From Kaistella chaponensis (GTDB lineage: Bacteria > Bacteroidota > Bacteroidia > Flavobacteriales > Weeksellaceae), in the NCBI RefSeq assembly GCF_900156725.1, contig NZ_FTOI01000003.1:124001-188000 (forward strand): DNA of 64,000 nt, in the 5' to 3' direction. The position numbers and the translations under genes were made by a program. Shown here piece after piece: positions 27,322 to 37,101 of the stretch; the stretch's first letter is position 1; every line of letters starts with the position of its first letter. A model generated the notes under the pieces. That model searched no databases. It saw only the letters and a list, made by a program, of their open reading frames with translations, and was not told the DNA's origin.

Positions 27322-28386
27322 TTAGTTAATACTTTTCATTACGTCAACCAAAACCTGCACACTTTCGATCGGCAATGCATTGTACATACTCGCTCTGTAA
27401 CCGCCTAAACTTCTGTGTCCATTAAGACCATTGATTCCGGCTTCTTTCCAAGCGATATCGAAAGCTTCTTTTTTAGATTCATCTGTTAATTTAAAAGATA
27501 CGTTCATCAATGAGCGATCTTCTTTCCGGCAGAAAGTTTCGAATAAAGGATTATTATCAATCTCGTCGTAAAGCAATTTTGCTTTGGCTTCATTTCTTAA
27601 TTCTGCAGCTTCAATTCCGCCATTATTTTCTAAATGTTGCAAAGTAAGAAGGGTTGCATAAACTGGAAAAACTGGTGGCGTATTGTACATAGAATCTTTT
27701 GCGATGTGCAAAGAATAGTCAAGGTAAGAAGGAATATCTCTTCCTGTTTTTCCCAAAACGCTTTTCTTCACCACCACCATCGTCACTCCTGCAGGTCCCA
27801 TATTTTTTTGTGCTCCAGCGTAAATAATATCAAATTTTGAAAAATCGATGACGCGGGAAAAGATATCAGAACTCATATCGCAAACCATTACTGTGTCAAC
27901 TTCCGGGAAAGTTTTCATCTGCGTTCCATAAATGGTGTTGTTTGAAGTGCAGTGGAAATAATCATATTCACTTCCTACTTTATAATCTTTTGGAATAAAG
28001 GAGTAATTTTCTTCTTTAGAAGAACCTACAACATCTACTGTTCCTAGTTTTTTGGCTTCTTTAATGGCACCTGCTGCCCAAGTTCCTGTATCTAAATAAG
28101 CGGCTTTTCCATTGTCCTTTTTCATCAAATTAAAAGGAACCATCAAAAACTGTAAACTTGCACCACCTCCGACGTAGATTACCTCGTAATCATCGCCCAA
28201 TTTCATCAACCTTTTTACGATTGCTCTGGCTTCATCCATTACAGGAACAAAATCTTTGCTGCGGTGAGAAATTTCGAGCAGCGATAGACCAATTCCATTA
28301 AAGTCTAAGATTGCAGCAGCAGATTTTTCGAAAACCTCTTGTGGTAAAATACAAGGTCCAGCGCTGAAGTTGTGTTTTTTGCTCAT
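27322..28386 (-). CDS. serC: Phosphoserine aminotransferase
   Basis: 354 residues, class V aminotransferase. It begins KKHNFSAGPCILP, the usual SerC opening, and has the PLP-lysine segment YAGAQKNMGPAG (Lys about 188), SHRSKDFVPVMDEA, and the end motif LNGHRSLGGYRASMYNALP. It converts 3-phosphohydroxypyruvate to phosphoserine with glutamate, acting just after serA in the path. The ferredoxin gene lies 98 bases upstream, separated by a terminator. Confidence 0.96.
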   Translation of the reverse strand: MSKKHNFSAGPCILPQEVFEKSAAAILDFNGIGLSLLEISHRSKDFVPVMDEARAIVKRLMKLGDDYEVIYVGGGASLQFLMVPFNLMKKDNGKAAYLDTGTWAAGAIKEAKKLGTVDVVGSSKEENYSFIPKDYKVGSEYDYFHCTSNNTIYGTQMKTFPEVDTVMVCDMSSDIFSRVIDFSKFDIIYAGAQKNMGPAGVTMVVVKKSVLGKTGRDIPSYLDYSLHIAKDSMYNTPPVFPVYATLLTLQHLENNGGIEAAELRNEAKAKLLYDEIDNNPLFETFCRKEDRSLMNVSFKLTDESKKEAFDIAWKEAGINGLNGHRSLGGYRASMYNALPIESVQVLVDVMKSIN

Positions 28387-28452
28387 TTTTTTAGTTTTAT
28401 AAATTCAATAATTTAGATGATTAACGGACAGTAAAATAGTAAATATGGTATA

Positions 28453-28477
28453 AAAAAAATGCCCACAATAAGTGAGC
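28453..28477 (-). terminator. Terminator after the ferredoxin gene
   Basis: On the minus strand, GCTCAC, TTATT, GTGGGC form a six-pair stem with one mismatch, followed by A then eight T. It would separate the ferredoxin gene from serC. Confidence 0.55.
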
Positions 28478-28484
28478 AGAAGTT

Positions 28485-28835
28485 TTATTCTCCGTGCAAA
28501 AACGCTTTTTTCTGCAGTAAACTCTCCTCAGATTCCACATGATCTTCATCTGGGATACAGCAATCTACAGGGCAAACTGCAGCACATTGTGGTTCCTCAT
28601 GGAAACCTATACACTCTGTACATTTATCCGTGACAATGAAATAAACATCGTCGCTTACCGGTTCCTGTGGTGCATCTGCATCGATTGTGAGGCCCGATTT
28701 CATTACGACTTTTCCTTTCAGCGCAGTACCATCGGAAGCTTTCCAATCTACTGCACCTTCATAAATCGCATTATTAGGACATTCTGGTTCACAAGCACCA
28801 CAATTTATACATTCGTCTGTTATTCTGATAGCCAT
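28485..28835 (-). CDS. 2[4Fe-4S] ferredoxin
   Basis: 116 residues. The first cluster is bound by CINCGACEPECP, the second by CTECIGFHEEPQCAAVCPVDC, so the second motif has the long insertion seen in the 7Fe/8Fe FdxA-like group of Bacteroidota. An acidic loop (residues about 30-68) lies between. It is a soluble electron carrier. The divergent acyl-CoA reductase lies 59 bases away; a TANNTTTG-like TAATTTTG on the minus strand (28861-28868) is a candidate -7. Confidence 0.92.
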   Translation of the reverse strand: MAIRITDECINCGACEPECPNNAIYEGAVDWKASDGTALKGKVVMKSGLTIDADAPQEPVSDDVYFIVTDKCTECIGFHEEPQCAAVCPVDCCIPDEDHVESEESLLQKKAFLHGE

Positions 28836-28894
28836 TGCTACTTTATTTTTTAAATTTGCACAAAATTACTAAAATTCCGCCAAATTTCCATACA

Positions 28895-29929
28895 ATGAAT
28901 AGAGAAAAACAAATTTCAGGACTTGCTCAACTGGGTTTTTATATAAATAAATTTTTAGAAGTAAAACCTGAAAATTATAATGAAATTGACGAGAAATTTG
29001 CTGCATTATTGCGAAAATCAGAAATCGAAAATTCCTGGTTCACGCAGGAAAGTCAAAGATTTGCGTTAAAACAATGGGCGGATTTACTGACAGAAGAAAA
29101 TTTAAATCACTGGCTTTCAAAATATAAACCATCCCATGACTCCAAAAAAGTAGGATTGATTTTAGCGGGAAATATACCGATGGTTGGTTTTCATGATGTG
29201 ATTTCAGTAATTTTAAGTCAGCACATTGCCTTGATTAAACTTTCTTCTAAAGACCGCACCATATTGCCTTTTTTGCTGAATAAATGGCAGGAGTTTTCGG
29301 AAGCAGAACTTCAATATGAATTCGTAGAAAAACTTCAGGATTTCGATGCGGTAATCGCTACAGGAAGTAATAATACAGCTAGATATCTAGAATATTACTT
29401 TAAAAATCATTTAAGCATTATTCGTAAAAACAGAACTTCAATTGCAGTTTTGAAGGGAGACGAAACACCAGAAGAGCTCCAACTTTTAGCAGAAGATATT
29501 TTCCGGTATTATGGTTTGGGTTGTAGAAATGTTACGCGGCTTTTCATTCCGCAGGATTTTGTAATTGATGGATTATTTGAGAATTTTTTAAATTTTAAAG
29601 AAATCATTAATCACAACAAATACGCGAACAATTACGAATATAACCGTGCGATTTATTTGCTGAATCAAGAGCGATTTTGGGATAATAATTTCGTGATGCT
29701 GAAGGAGGATGAAGCTTTATTTTCGCCACTTTCGGTGATTAATTTTACGCGCTATAAAAACATAGACGAGGTGAAAAGTTTCATTAATGAAAACGAGGAA
29801 AACATTCAGGCAATTGTGGCAAAACCAGAACTTGGTTTGGATTCAATTGCATTAGGAGAGGCGCAGAATCCTGATTTGGAAACTTATGCGGATCATGTAG
29901 ATACCATGCAATTTTTAGAGGTCATTTAA
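28895..29929 (+). CDS. LuxC-like acyl-CoA reductase
   Basis: 344 residues from the ATG at 28895 (MNREKQISGLAQLG); the frame runs back to an ATG at 28835, which would overlap the ferredoxin start. LuxC-type features: GLILAGNIPMVGFHDVISVIL, ATGSNNTARYLEYYF and the catalytic Cys in YYGLGCRNVTRLF (about residue 208). It would reduce an activated fatty acid to an aldehyde, or have a related dehydrogenase role. TAAATTTG at 28851 is a possible -7. The same divergent arrangement with ferredoxin and serC is, to my knowledge, frequent in Flavobacteriia. Confidence 0.85.
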   Translation: MNREKQISGLAQLGFYINKFLEVKPENYNEIDEKFAALLRKSEIENSWFTQESQRFALKQWADLLTEENLNHWLSKYKPSHDSKKVGLILAGNIPMVGFHDVISVILSQHIALIKLSSKDRTILPFLLNKWQEFSEAELQYEFVEKLQDFDAVIATGSNNTARYLEYYFKNHLSIIRKNRTSIAVLKGDETPEELQLLAEDIFRYYGLGCRNVTRLFIPQDFVIDGLFENFLNFKEIINHNKYANNYEYNRAIYLLNQERFWDNNFVMLKEDEALFSPLSVINFTRYKNIDEVKSFINENEENIQAIVAKPELGLDSIALGEAQNPDLETYADHVDTMQFLEVI

Positions 29930-29947
29930 TTTTTTTTTGATCAATTG

Positions 29948-29972
29948 AAACCCAGAATGAATTTCTGGGTTT
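29948..29972 (+). terminator. Terminator of the acyl-CoA reductase gene
   Basis: AAACCCAGAA, five-base loop, TTCTGGGTTT, followed by TTT; perfect ten-pair stem, 19 bases after the stop codon. Confidence 0.9.
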
Positions 29973-30029
29973 TTTGTGCTTCAATCCTTTCAATTAAATT
30001 GAAGAATACTCTCAAAAATTAAGCATTTG

Positions 30030-30344
30030 TTAAAACCTCGAATTTTTTGGATTCAGAAGGGTTTGAAAAATCATCACATTTTCGCCGAATGTACTTTCAA
30101 TTCGGTCAGTTATATTGATAAGTTCAATTTCGATAAAATCCTGTCTTTTTTCGTCGTTATCAAAAATCAGAAGCAAATTGGTGTTTTTTCCTTCGCTGAT
30201 CATTTCGCTTTGCACATCAGAGAGGATGTATTTTTCAACATCAATTAAATTTTCAATCATTTCGAGAAGGTTATTCTCCATGTAGAGATTCCAATCATTG
30301 CTGATGTTTTCAGTAGAATGAAAAGTAAGGCTCAAAACACTCAT
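30030..30344 (-). CDS. DUF4286 family protein
   Basis: 104 residues, soluble, with SVLSLTFHSTENISNDWNLYM at the start and the conserved LLIFDNDEKRQDFIEIEL in the middle, matching the DUF4286 family of Bacteroidota. It has no signal peptide or membrane helix. It is a single gene between a terminator and gyrA, divergent from gyrA. Function unknown. Confidence 0.78.
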   Translation of the reverse strand: MSVLSLTFHSTENISNDWNLYMENNLLEMIENLIDVEKYILSDVQSEMISEGKNTNLLLIFDNDEKRQDFIEIELINITDRIESTFGENVMIFQTLLNPKNSRF

Positions 30345-30494
30345 TATTTTTAACTTTTTTTATGATTTAGTGGTAGACTTGAGGGGCAAAATTCGGTAAA
30401 TTTTTCGTAAATTAGCACGTTATTAAAATCAGAAATTCATGAATAGTCAAGACAATTTATAAGTGCTTGATTTTCATTTTATTAAAAAAGATAT

Positions 30495-33092
30495 ATGCAA
30501 ACAGAAGGAGAAAGGTTAATTCCTATCAACATTGTTGATGAAATGAAATCCTCTTATATCGATTATTCGATGTCGGTAATTGTTTCCAGAGCGTTACCCG
30601 ATGTAAGAGATGGCTTGAAGCCGGTGCACAGAAGAGTTCTTTACGGGATGTACGGACTCAACGTATTTTCAAATAGAAAACATTTAAAGTCGGCCAGAAT
30701 TGTTGGGGATGTTCTAGGTAAATATCACCCACACGGCGATTTGTCCGTTTATGATGCAATGGTGAGAATGGCGCAACCGTGGAGTTTGCGTTATCCATTA
30801 GTTGACGGGCAAGGTAACTTTGGTTCCATGGATGGTGATCCACCTGCAGCAATGCGTTATACTGAAGCGCGATTGAAAAAGATTTCTGATGAAATTTTAG
30901 CAGATCTTGATAAAGATACCGTTGATTTTCAGAATAACTTTGATGATTCAATGACAGAACCAAGCGTGATGCCAACGAAAATTCCAAATCTTTTGGTTAA
31001 TGGAACTTCGGGGATTGCAGTGGGAATGGCGACCAATATGGCACCGCATAATCTAACAGAATCTATAAATGCGATTTGTGCTTATATCGATGATCGAGAA
31101 ATCACGATCGATGAGTTAATGAAACACATCATCGCGCCGGATTTCCCAACTGGTGGGATTATTTATGGTTATGATGGAGTTCGTGATGCTTTACACACCG
31201 GTCGCGGAAGAATTGTGTTGCGTGCAAAAGTAGGTTTCGAAGAAGTTGGAAACAGAAATGCAATTATCGTTACCGAAATTCCTTACCAAGTGAATAAAGC
31301 GGAAATGATTGCTCGTACTGCAGAATTGGTGAAAGATGAAAAAATCACCGGTATTTTCGAAATTCGCGACGAATCAGACAGACAGGGAATGCGTATTGTT
31401 TACGAACTTAAAAATGATGCGATACCAAATGTAGTGTTGAATATGCTTTATAAATATACAGCATTGCAAACCTCGTTTAGTGTTAATAATATTGCGTTGG
31501 TTAAAGGTCGTCCGGTTCAATTAAATGTAAAGGATTTGATTCTTCATTTTGTTGAACACAGACATGAAGTAATTGTTCGTAGAACCCAATATGATTTAAG
31601 AAAAGCAAAAGAAAGAGCACATATTCTTGAAGGGTTCATGAAGGTGATCGGAACGCAGGATGCTTTAGATAAAGCCATTGCAATCATCCGTCACAGTTCA
31701 AATCCTGCCGAAGCGAAAGAAGGTTTGATGACAGAATTCGACCTTTCAGAAATTCAGGCACAAGCGATTCTAGATCTTCGTTTGGCGAGATTAACCGGAA
31801 TGGAACTCGACAAAATTCGCGCAGAATATGACGAGATCATGGCTTTGATTAATGATTTGGAAGATATTTTGGCCAATGAGCCGAGAAGATACCAAATTAT
31901 CAAAGAGGAACTTTTAGATATGAGAGAAAAGTACGGCGACGAAAGAAGAACGGAAATCGATTATTCAGGCGGTGAAATGTCGATTGAAGATTTAATTCCA
32001 GACGAAAAAGTAGTACTTACCATTTCTCACGCAGGTTATATAAAAAGGACTTCACTATCAGAATACAAAGTACAAAGTAGAGGTGGAGTTGGGAACCGAG
32101 CTGCAACCACAAGAGATGAAGATTTCTTGGAATATATTGTAGCAGCAACCAACCATCAATATATGCTCTTCTTTACCGAAAAAGGAAAATGTTTCTGGTT
32201 AAGAGTATTTGAAATTCCGGAAGGATCGAAAATCTCCAAAGGTAGAGCAGTTCAGAATCTAATCAATATTGAACCTGATGATAAAATCAAAGCTTACATC
32301 AGAACCAATGATTTGAAAGATCAGGAATACATCAATAAAATGAATGTAGTGATGATTACGAAAAACGGAACCATCAAGAAAACTTCATTAGAAGCCTATT
32401 CTAGACCAAGAACAAACGGAGTAAACGCCATTGAAATCAGAGATAATGACCAACTTTTAGGTGCAAGATTAACCGATGGAAATTCCGAGATTATGATCGC
32501 CACAAAAGATGGTAAATGTATCCGATTCCCAGAAGAAAAAGCAAGAGCTGTTGGACGTGGTTCCATCGGTGTTCGTGGAATTACTTTATCGGAAGGCGAC
32601 GAAGTTATTGGTATGATTGTTGTCAACGATGTGCAAAATGAAACCGTATTGGTAGTTTCTGAGCGTGGTTACGGTAAAAGAACAGCAGTAGAAGATTACA
32701 GAATTACCAACCGTGGCGGAAAAGGAGTGATTACCTTAAACATTACCGAAAAAACTGGAAATCTGATCGCAATTCAAATGGTAACGGATGATGATGGTTT
32801 AATGATCATCAATAAATCTGGAGTTGCCATCAGAATGGGAATGGATGAAATGCGTGTAATGGGTAGAAATACGCAAGGTGTTAAAGTTATTAACCTTAAA
32901 AAGAACGATGAAATTGCAGCCATCGCCAAAGTGGAAATGGATAAAGAAGTCATCATCGAAGAAGGCGAGATAATCGAAGGCGCAGAAGATCAGGAAAAGG
33001 GAGCTCCAATCATTGAAGCTGGTTCTGATACGGATAATGAAATCATCCAAACAGAAGAAAATAAAGATTCAGAAGACGAGTCTGAAGAATAA
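30495..33092 (+). CDS. gyrA: DNA gyrase subunit A
   Basis: 865 residues, full length. The breakage-reunion domain carries catalytic Tyr122 in [10 protein letters not shown]; the quinolone-resistance region reads [12 protein letters not shown], with Leu at residue 83 (E. coli Ser83) and Asp at residue 87. The GyrA-box-like [10 protein letters not shown] (around residue 531) identifies gyrase rather than topoisomerase IV, and six C-terminal beta-pinwheel blades follow, ending in an acidic Glu-rich tail. It introduces negative supercoils with GyrB (not in this window). It is followed 25 bases later by the TPR protein. Confidence 0.97.
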   Translation: MQTEGERLIPINIVDEMKSSYIDYSMSVIVSRALPDVRDGLKPVHRRVLYGMYGLNVFSNRKHLKSARIVGDVLGKYHPHGDLSVYDAMVRMAQPWSLRYPLVDGQGNFGSMDGDPPAAMRYTEARLKKISDEILADLDKDTVDFQNNFDDSMTEPSVMPTKIPNLLVNGTSGIAVGMATNMAPHNLTESINAICAYIDDREITIDELMKHIIAPDFPTGGIIYGYDGVRDALHTGRGRIVLRAKVGFEEVGNRNAIIVTEIPYQVNKAEMIARTAELVKDEKITGIFEIRDESDRQGMRIVYELKNDAIPNVVLNMLYKYTALQTSFSVNNIALVKGRPVQLNVKDLILHFVEHRHEVIVRRTQYDLRKAKERAHILEGFMKVIGTQDALDKAIAIIRHSSNPAEAKEGLMTEFDLSEIQAQAILDLRLARLTGMELDKIRAEYDEIMALINDLEDILANEPRRYQIIKEELLDMREKYGDERRTEIDYSGGEMSIEDLIPDEKVVLTISHAGYIKRTSLSEYKVQSRGGVGNRAATTRDEDFLEYIVAATNHQYMLFFTEKGKCFWLRVFEIPEGSKISKGRAVQNLINIEPDDKIKAYIRTNDLKDQEYINKMNVVMITKNGTIKKTSLEAYSRPRTNGVNAIEIRDNDQLLGARLTDGNSEIMIATKDGKCIRFPEEKARAVGRGSIGVRGITLSEGDEVIGMIVVNDVQNETVLVVSERGYGKRTAVEDYRITNRGGKGVITLNITEKTGNLIAIQMVTDDDGLMIINKSGVAIRMGMDEMRVMGRNTQGVKVINLKKNDEIAAIAKVEMDKEVIIEEGEIIEGAEDQEKGAPIIEAGSDTDNEIIQTEENKDSEDESEE

Positions 33093-33117
33093 TAAATCAA
33101 ATTTTAATTAAAATATA

Positions 33118-34506
33118 ATGAAAAAAATATTTTTAAGCATCGCTTTAGTTTCTATGACTTTCGCATTTGCACAGAAAAAAGAAATCGCAGCTGCTGTTAA
33201 AGCAATTGATGCAGGAGATGCTGCAACTACAAATGCTCAGATTTCTGCGGCCGAAGCTGCAATGGGCGGTAAAACAACTTCTTTGGAACCTTCAGTTTTA
33301 GAGCAGTATTATTACGCAAAAGGATTGGCTCTTTTGAAATCTGGTAAAAATGCAGAAGGTGCATCTTATCTGGCTAAAATGACTGAATTGGGTAAATCCA
33401 AAATTTATTCCGGTAAAGACAGCTCGAAAAACAGAGTGTATTTCGTAGGAAAAGAAGAGGCAGATAAATCTGGTATTCAAGGATTAAAAGAAGAATCGTA
33501 TACCAATACTTTGACTGGGAAAATTGCAAATACTATTAATCCTTTGCTCGAAAGTGCCAACAAATCCGCAATGGAATCTTATAATGCAAAAAATTATACC
33601 GTTGCAGCTCCGAAATTTAAAGAAGTATATGACCTTCTAAAAGCAGGTGGAGAAGATAACATGCAGTTCCTGTATTATTCAGGATTAAATTACGCTCTTG
33701 GCGGAAACAAAGAAGATGCAATTAATGTGTATAATGAATTAATCAATTCAGGTTACACAGGAGTTCGAACAACTTATAATGCAAAAAATAAGAAATCAGG
33801 TGAAGTAGAACCATTAGATAAAACTTCTTGGGATCTTTACAAAAAAATGGGAGCTACTTCCGAATACAGCGATTTCAAAATCGAAACTTCTAAAAGTATT
33901 GAGAATGAACTCTATGAAACCAACGCTGCGTTACTGATCGAAGCCAACAGATACGATGAAGCTTTAGCGCTGATCAAAAAAGGGCTAGAGAAATTTCCAA
34001 CCAGTTCGAAGCTTACAGAATTGCAGGGAACTGCGTATTTCAAATCTGGGAAAATGGACGATTTTATCGGAAATATAAAAACCCAAATTGCTAAAAACCC
34101 GAATGATGCAAATGCATGGTATAATCTTGGTGTTTTAGAGAGCAAAAACCCTGCAACCGAAGCTGATGCAATCGCTTCTTACAAAAAAGCAGTAGCTTTA
34201 AAACCCGATATGGTTCAAGCTTGGCAAAATCTAACCTATGTAACAATGGGTGATGACGGAAAAGCAATTGATGAATACAATGCAGCAAAAAAAGCGGGAA
34301 AAGCAGAAGCTGCCAACAAAATTATCGAAGCAAGAAGAGCTAGATTAGCTGCAACTTTACCTTACGCCGAAAAATGGTATCAAAACGATACAAATAACAT
34401 CGATGTAGTTAAATTGCTGAAAGGTCTTTACTTGTCTGGTAAAAATGAAGCAAAATTCCAAGAGTTCAAAAAGAAAGAAGCAGAAATGGCTGCAACTCAG
34501 AAATAG
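33118..34506 (+). CDS. Secreted tetratricopeptide-repeat protein
   Basis: 462 residues; signal peptide to about residue 19 (TFAFAQKKE). TPR-like helices recur, e.g. AAPKFKEVYDLLKAGGED, ALALIKKGLEKFPTSSKL, and the clear repeat ANAWYNLGVLESKNP followed by AIASYKKAVALKPDMVQAW. TPR arrays bind other proteins; no enzyme motif is seen. The 25-base gap from gyrA without a terminator suggests cotranscription, an arrangement typical of Flavobacteriia. A bidirectional terminator follows. Confidence 0.88.
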   Translation: MKKIFLSIALVSMTFAFAQKKEIAAAVKAIDAGDAATTNAQISAAEAAMGGKTTSLEPSVLEQYYYAKGLALLKSGKNAEGASYLAKMTELGKSKIYSGKDSSKNRVYFVGKEEADKSGIQGLKEESYTNTLTGKIANTINPLLESANKSAMESYNAKNYTVAAPKFKEVYDLLKAGGEDNMQFLYYSGLNYALGGNKEDAINVYNELINSGYTGVRTTYNAKNKKSGEVEPLDKTSWDLYKKMGATSEYSDFKIETSKSIENELYETNAALLIEANRYDEALALIKKGLEKFPTSSKLTELQGTAYFKSGKMDDFIGNIKTQIAKNPNDANAWYNLGVLESKNPATEADAIASYKKAVALKPDMVQAWQNLTYVTMGDDGKAIDEYNAAKKAGKAEAANKIIEARRARLAATLPYAEKWYQNDTNNIDVVKLLKGLYLSGKNEAKFQEFKKKEAEMAATQK

Positions 34507-34568
34507 AATTGAAGTGATAAAAACGATATCGGATTCAATTGCGATATCCTTTCTACCTTTAAGATTAA

Positions 34569-34603
34569 AAAAAACCGGTTCGAAATTTTCGAACCGGTTT
34601 TTT
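34569..34603. terminator. Bidirectional terminator
   Basis: A 16-pair perfect stem (AAAAAACCGGTTCGAA and its complement) with a three-base loop between the TPR gene and the convergent aminotransferase; A-run and T-run on the two sides allow use in both directions. Confidence 0.92.
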
Positions 34604-34615
34604 GATGATTGTATT

Positions 34616-35815
34616 TTAATTGATCTCGCACTTTTCTAAAACATCTTTTATTCTTTTCATGGCTTCTTTCAACTCCTTTTCCGAAGCTGCATAAGAGAAT
34701 CTCACACAGTTTGAATTTCCAAATGAAACACCACCAACAGTTCCAACATGAGCATGATCTAATAAAAACATCGCAAAATCATCTGCATCATTGATCGTAC
34801 TTCCGTTTAAGGATTTACCGATATAATAGGAAATGTCTGGAAAAAAATAGAAAGCTGATTCAGGGTAATTTACTTTAAATCCAGGAATTTCTTTCATTAA
34901 ATCATACACAATATCGCGTCTTTTTTTGAATTCTTCGATCATGTATCTGTACTCCGAATAATCAGTTTTCAAAGCAGTTACCGAAGCTTTTTGTGCCATT
35001 GAGTTTGCACCACTGGTCATTTGTCCCTGTATTTTTTCGCACCCAATTGCCAACCATTTCGGACAAGCCGAATAACCAATTCTCCATCCCGTCATTGCAA
35101 ACGCTTTCGACATTCCATTGATTACCGCCGTTTGTTCATAAACCTGCGGAAATTCTGCAATAGAAGTATGTTTCCCATCGTAATTGATATATTCGTAAAT
35201 CTCGTCGGAAATAATGGTAATCTGTGGATATTTCGCAATCACATTTGCAATTTGCTCAAGTTCTTCATATTTATAAAAACTTCCAGAAGGATTACAAGGC
35301 GAACTGTATAGCAACGCTTTTGTTTTAGGAGTTATCGCTTTCTCCAGTTGTTCAGCAGTCATTTTAAAATCCGTTTCGATTGAAGTTTCAATAAATACAG
35401 ATTTTCCGCCCACCATTTTTACCATTTCATCATAACTTACCCAAAATGGCGCAGGTAAAATAACTTCATCACCTTCATTAATGATCGAGCATAATACATT
35501 TAAAATCGACTGTTTTGCTCCGTTTGAAACACAGATTTGGGAAGGCAAGTAATCGATATGATTATCTTTTTTTAATTTCTCGCAAATCGCTTCTCTTAAA
35601 TCCAGAAATCCGGGGACAGGAGAGTAGTGACTGAAATTGGTATTAATTGCATCGAATGCTGCTTCTTTAATATTTTTTGGAACATCAAAATCGGGTTCAC
35701 CTAGGGTTAAACTGATTACATCAATTCCTTTCGCTTTCATTTCCCGCACTTTATTGCTCATCACAAAAGTTTGAGAAAAACTCATCCGGTTAAGTCTTTC
35801 TGAGTAATTATCCAT
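34616..35815 (-). CDS. Class I aminotransferase (aspartate aminotransferase type)
   Basis: 399 residues from the ATG at 35815 (MDNYSERLNRMS). Fold type I PLP enzyme with GEPDFDVPKNI, the Asn/Pro of SSPCNPSG, DEIYEYINY, the PLP lysine in NGMSKAFAMTGWRIGYSA (about residue 239) and the substrate carboxylate Arg in NCVRFSYAASEKEL. It is of the aspartate/prephenate aminotransferase subgroup; exact substrate not decided. Minus-strand TATCTTTG at 35834-35841, 19 bases before the start, is a likely -7 element. Confidence 0.93.
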   Translation of the reverse strand: MDNYSERLNRMSFSQTFVMSNKVREMKAKGIDVISLTLGEPDFDVPKNIKEAAFDAINTNFSHYSPVPGFLDLREAICEKLKKDNHIDYLPSQICVSNGAKQSILNVLCSIINEGDEVILPAPFWVSYDEMVKMVGGKSVFIETSIETDFKMTAEQLEKAITPKTKALLYSSPCNPSGSFYKYEELEQIANVIAKYPQITIISDEIYEYINYDGKHTSIAEFPQVYEQTAVINGMSKAFAMTGWRIGYSACPKWLAIGCEKIQGQMTSGANSMAQKASVTALKTDYSEYRYMIEEFKKRRDIVYDLMKEIPGFKVNYPESAFYFFPDISYYIGKSLNGSTINDADDFAMFLLDHAHVGTVGGVSFGNSNCVRFSYAASEKELKEAMKRIKDVLEKCEIN

Positions 35816-35874
35816 AGTTAGTTTTAAGTTTTTCAAAGATAATTTTTTTCTGCAAAGTTTTAAACATGTTTCTT

Positions 35875-35882
35875 TAAATTTG
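35875..35882 (+). promoter_or_regulatory. Candidate -7 element TAAATTTG before rsmG
   Basis: TAAATTTG fits TANNTTTG, 19 bases before the rsmG ATG; no good TTG at -33, so it is a partial match. Confidence 0.35.
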
Positions 35883-35901
35883 TAGAAATTATAATTAAAA
35901 A

Positions 35902-36537
35902 ATGTCAGTCGAATTAATACAAAAATACTTCCCAGATCTTTCCGAACTTCAAATCGATCAGTTTTCTAAACTGGATGAGCTTTATAAGGAATGGAATGAA
36001 AAAATAAATGTGATTTCGCGAAAAGATATGGATTCGCTTTATGAAAAGCATGTCTTGCACTCACTCGGAATTGCTAAAGTAATGCAGTTTTCACCCCAAA
36101 CAAAGGTTTTGGATATTGGTACTGGTGGAGGTTTCCCGGGAATTCCACTTGCTATTTTATTTCCTGAAGTTCATTTCACATTGGTAGATTCTATCGGAAA
36201 GAAAATTACTGTTGTTAAAGAAGTTTCAGAGGGAATTGGCTTAAAAAATATAACCCCGATTCACGGAAGAGCCGAAGATGTAAAAGGTCAGTTTCATTTT
36301 ATTGTAAGCAGAGCCGTGACACAAATGCCTATTTTTCTGCGGTGGTTAAGAGGAAAATTCGAAAAAGAACAGTTTAATTCGAAACACAATGGCATCCTAT
36401 ATTTGAAAGGTGGTGATTTAACTGAAGAATTAGCAGGAATGAAAACAGAGATTTTTGACCTGCACAATTATTTCGAAAGCGAATTTTTCGAAACTAAAAA
36501 AGTGGTATATTTATCTAAGGGTAATTTTAATTCATAA
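35902..36537 (+). CDS. rsmG: 16S rRNA (guanine-527-N7)-methyltransferase
   Basis: 211 residues. SAM-binding motif VLDIGTGGGFPGIPLAI (about residue 70), the acidic LVDSIGKKITVV, and the post-motif ISRAVTQMPIFLRWL show the GidB/RsmG family, which methylates G527 of 16S rRNA; loss gives low-level streptomycin resistance in other bacteria. The N-terminal YKEWNEKINVISRKD is the usual RNA-contact region. An AT-only inverted repeat (36533-36560) overlaps its stop. Confidence 0.96.
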   Translation: MSVELIQKYFPDLSELQIDQFSKLDELYKEWNEKINVISRKDMDSLYEKHVLHSLGIAKVMQFSPQTKVLDIGTGGGFPGIPLAILFPEVHFTLVDSIGKKITVVKEVSEGIGLKNITPIHGRAEDVKGQFHFIVSRAVTQMPIFLRWLRGKFEKEQFNSKHNGILYLKGGDLTEELAGMKTEIFDLHNYFESEFFETKKVVYLSKGNFNS

Positions 36538-36560
36538 TTCATTATAATAAATGAATTATG
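36533..36560. repeat. AT-rich inverted repeat at the rsmG stop
   Basis: CATAATTCATT and AATGAATTATG, 11 bases each, with the six-base loop ATAATA. It covers the rsmG stop and lies just before the next lipoprotein gene; no T-run follows, so a terminator function is doubtful. Confidence 0.5.
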
Positions 36561-36590
36561 TTCGTCGTTTTAATAAATATTAGAAGAATT

Positions 36591-37007
36591 ATGAAAAAAG
36601 CAATACTATTTTGTATGACCATCGGTTTGATTTTCAGCGCAATAAGTTGCAACGATCGGTTTGAAGGAGATGAACTTGTAAACATTGAACCACTCAAAAT
36701 CGATAGTGTGAAAATTCCACAAGACACCATGGATGTTCGTACTACCCAAACCATCAAAACCTATTCAAATTACACCTCAAAATGTGAAGGTTTTTACGGG
36801 TACGACTATCTGCATACTGCCGATTTTGAAAGAAAAGTGATTTCCTATAAATTTAAAAGCAGCGCAGCTTGCGGAGATTTGGTGACCAAAGCATCACAGA
36901 TTAATTTTAATCCCCAAAAAACCGGACTTTACCTTTTTAGATTTTACAATGGCCAAGATTCTGCAGGTCAAAGTACTTATCTTGAAAAAGAGATCGTCGT
37001 GCAATAA
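36591..37007 (+). CDS. Lipoprotein, unknown function
   Basis: 138 residues from MKKAILFC at 36591 (an in-frame ATG at 36558 adds an unlikely leader). Lipobox FSAISC, lipidated Cys20. The mature part has two further Cys (CEGFYGYDYLH and SSAACGDL) that could form a disulfide, and ends in an Ig-like strand run (TGLYLFRFYN, YLEKEIVVQ). No family recognised. A terminator follows. Confidence 0.72.
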   Translation: MKKAILFCMTIGLIFSAISCNDRFEGDELVNIEPLKIDSVKIPQDTMDVRTTQTIKTYSNYTSKCEGFYGYDYLHTADFERKVISYKFKSSAACGDLVTKASQINFNPQKTGLYLFRFYNGQDSAGQSTYLEKEIVVQ

Positions 37008-37027
37008 ACGAGAAAGCATAAAAGAAT

Positions 37028-37062
37028 AAAACCTCGGGAAAATCTTATTTTTCTGAGGTTTT
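37028..37062 (+). terminator. Terminator after the lipoprotein gene
   Basis: AAAACCTC and GAGGTTTT bracket a partly paired 19-base interior (GGAAAA with TTTTCT) and run into TTTT. Confidence 0.75.
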
Positions 37063-37101
37063 TTGTTTTAATTTTCTTATTTTTCATTTTTACCTTTTGA
37101 T

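Noticed and set aside
30345-30494. Full promoter before gyrA
   Set aside because: A TTG is followed by TAAATTAG only after 26 bases, and the -7 lacks the TTTG end, so it does not fit.
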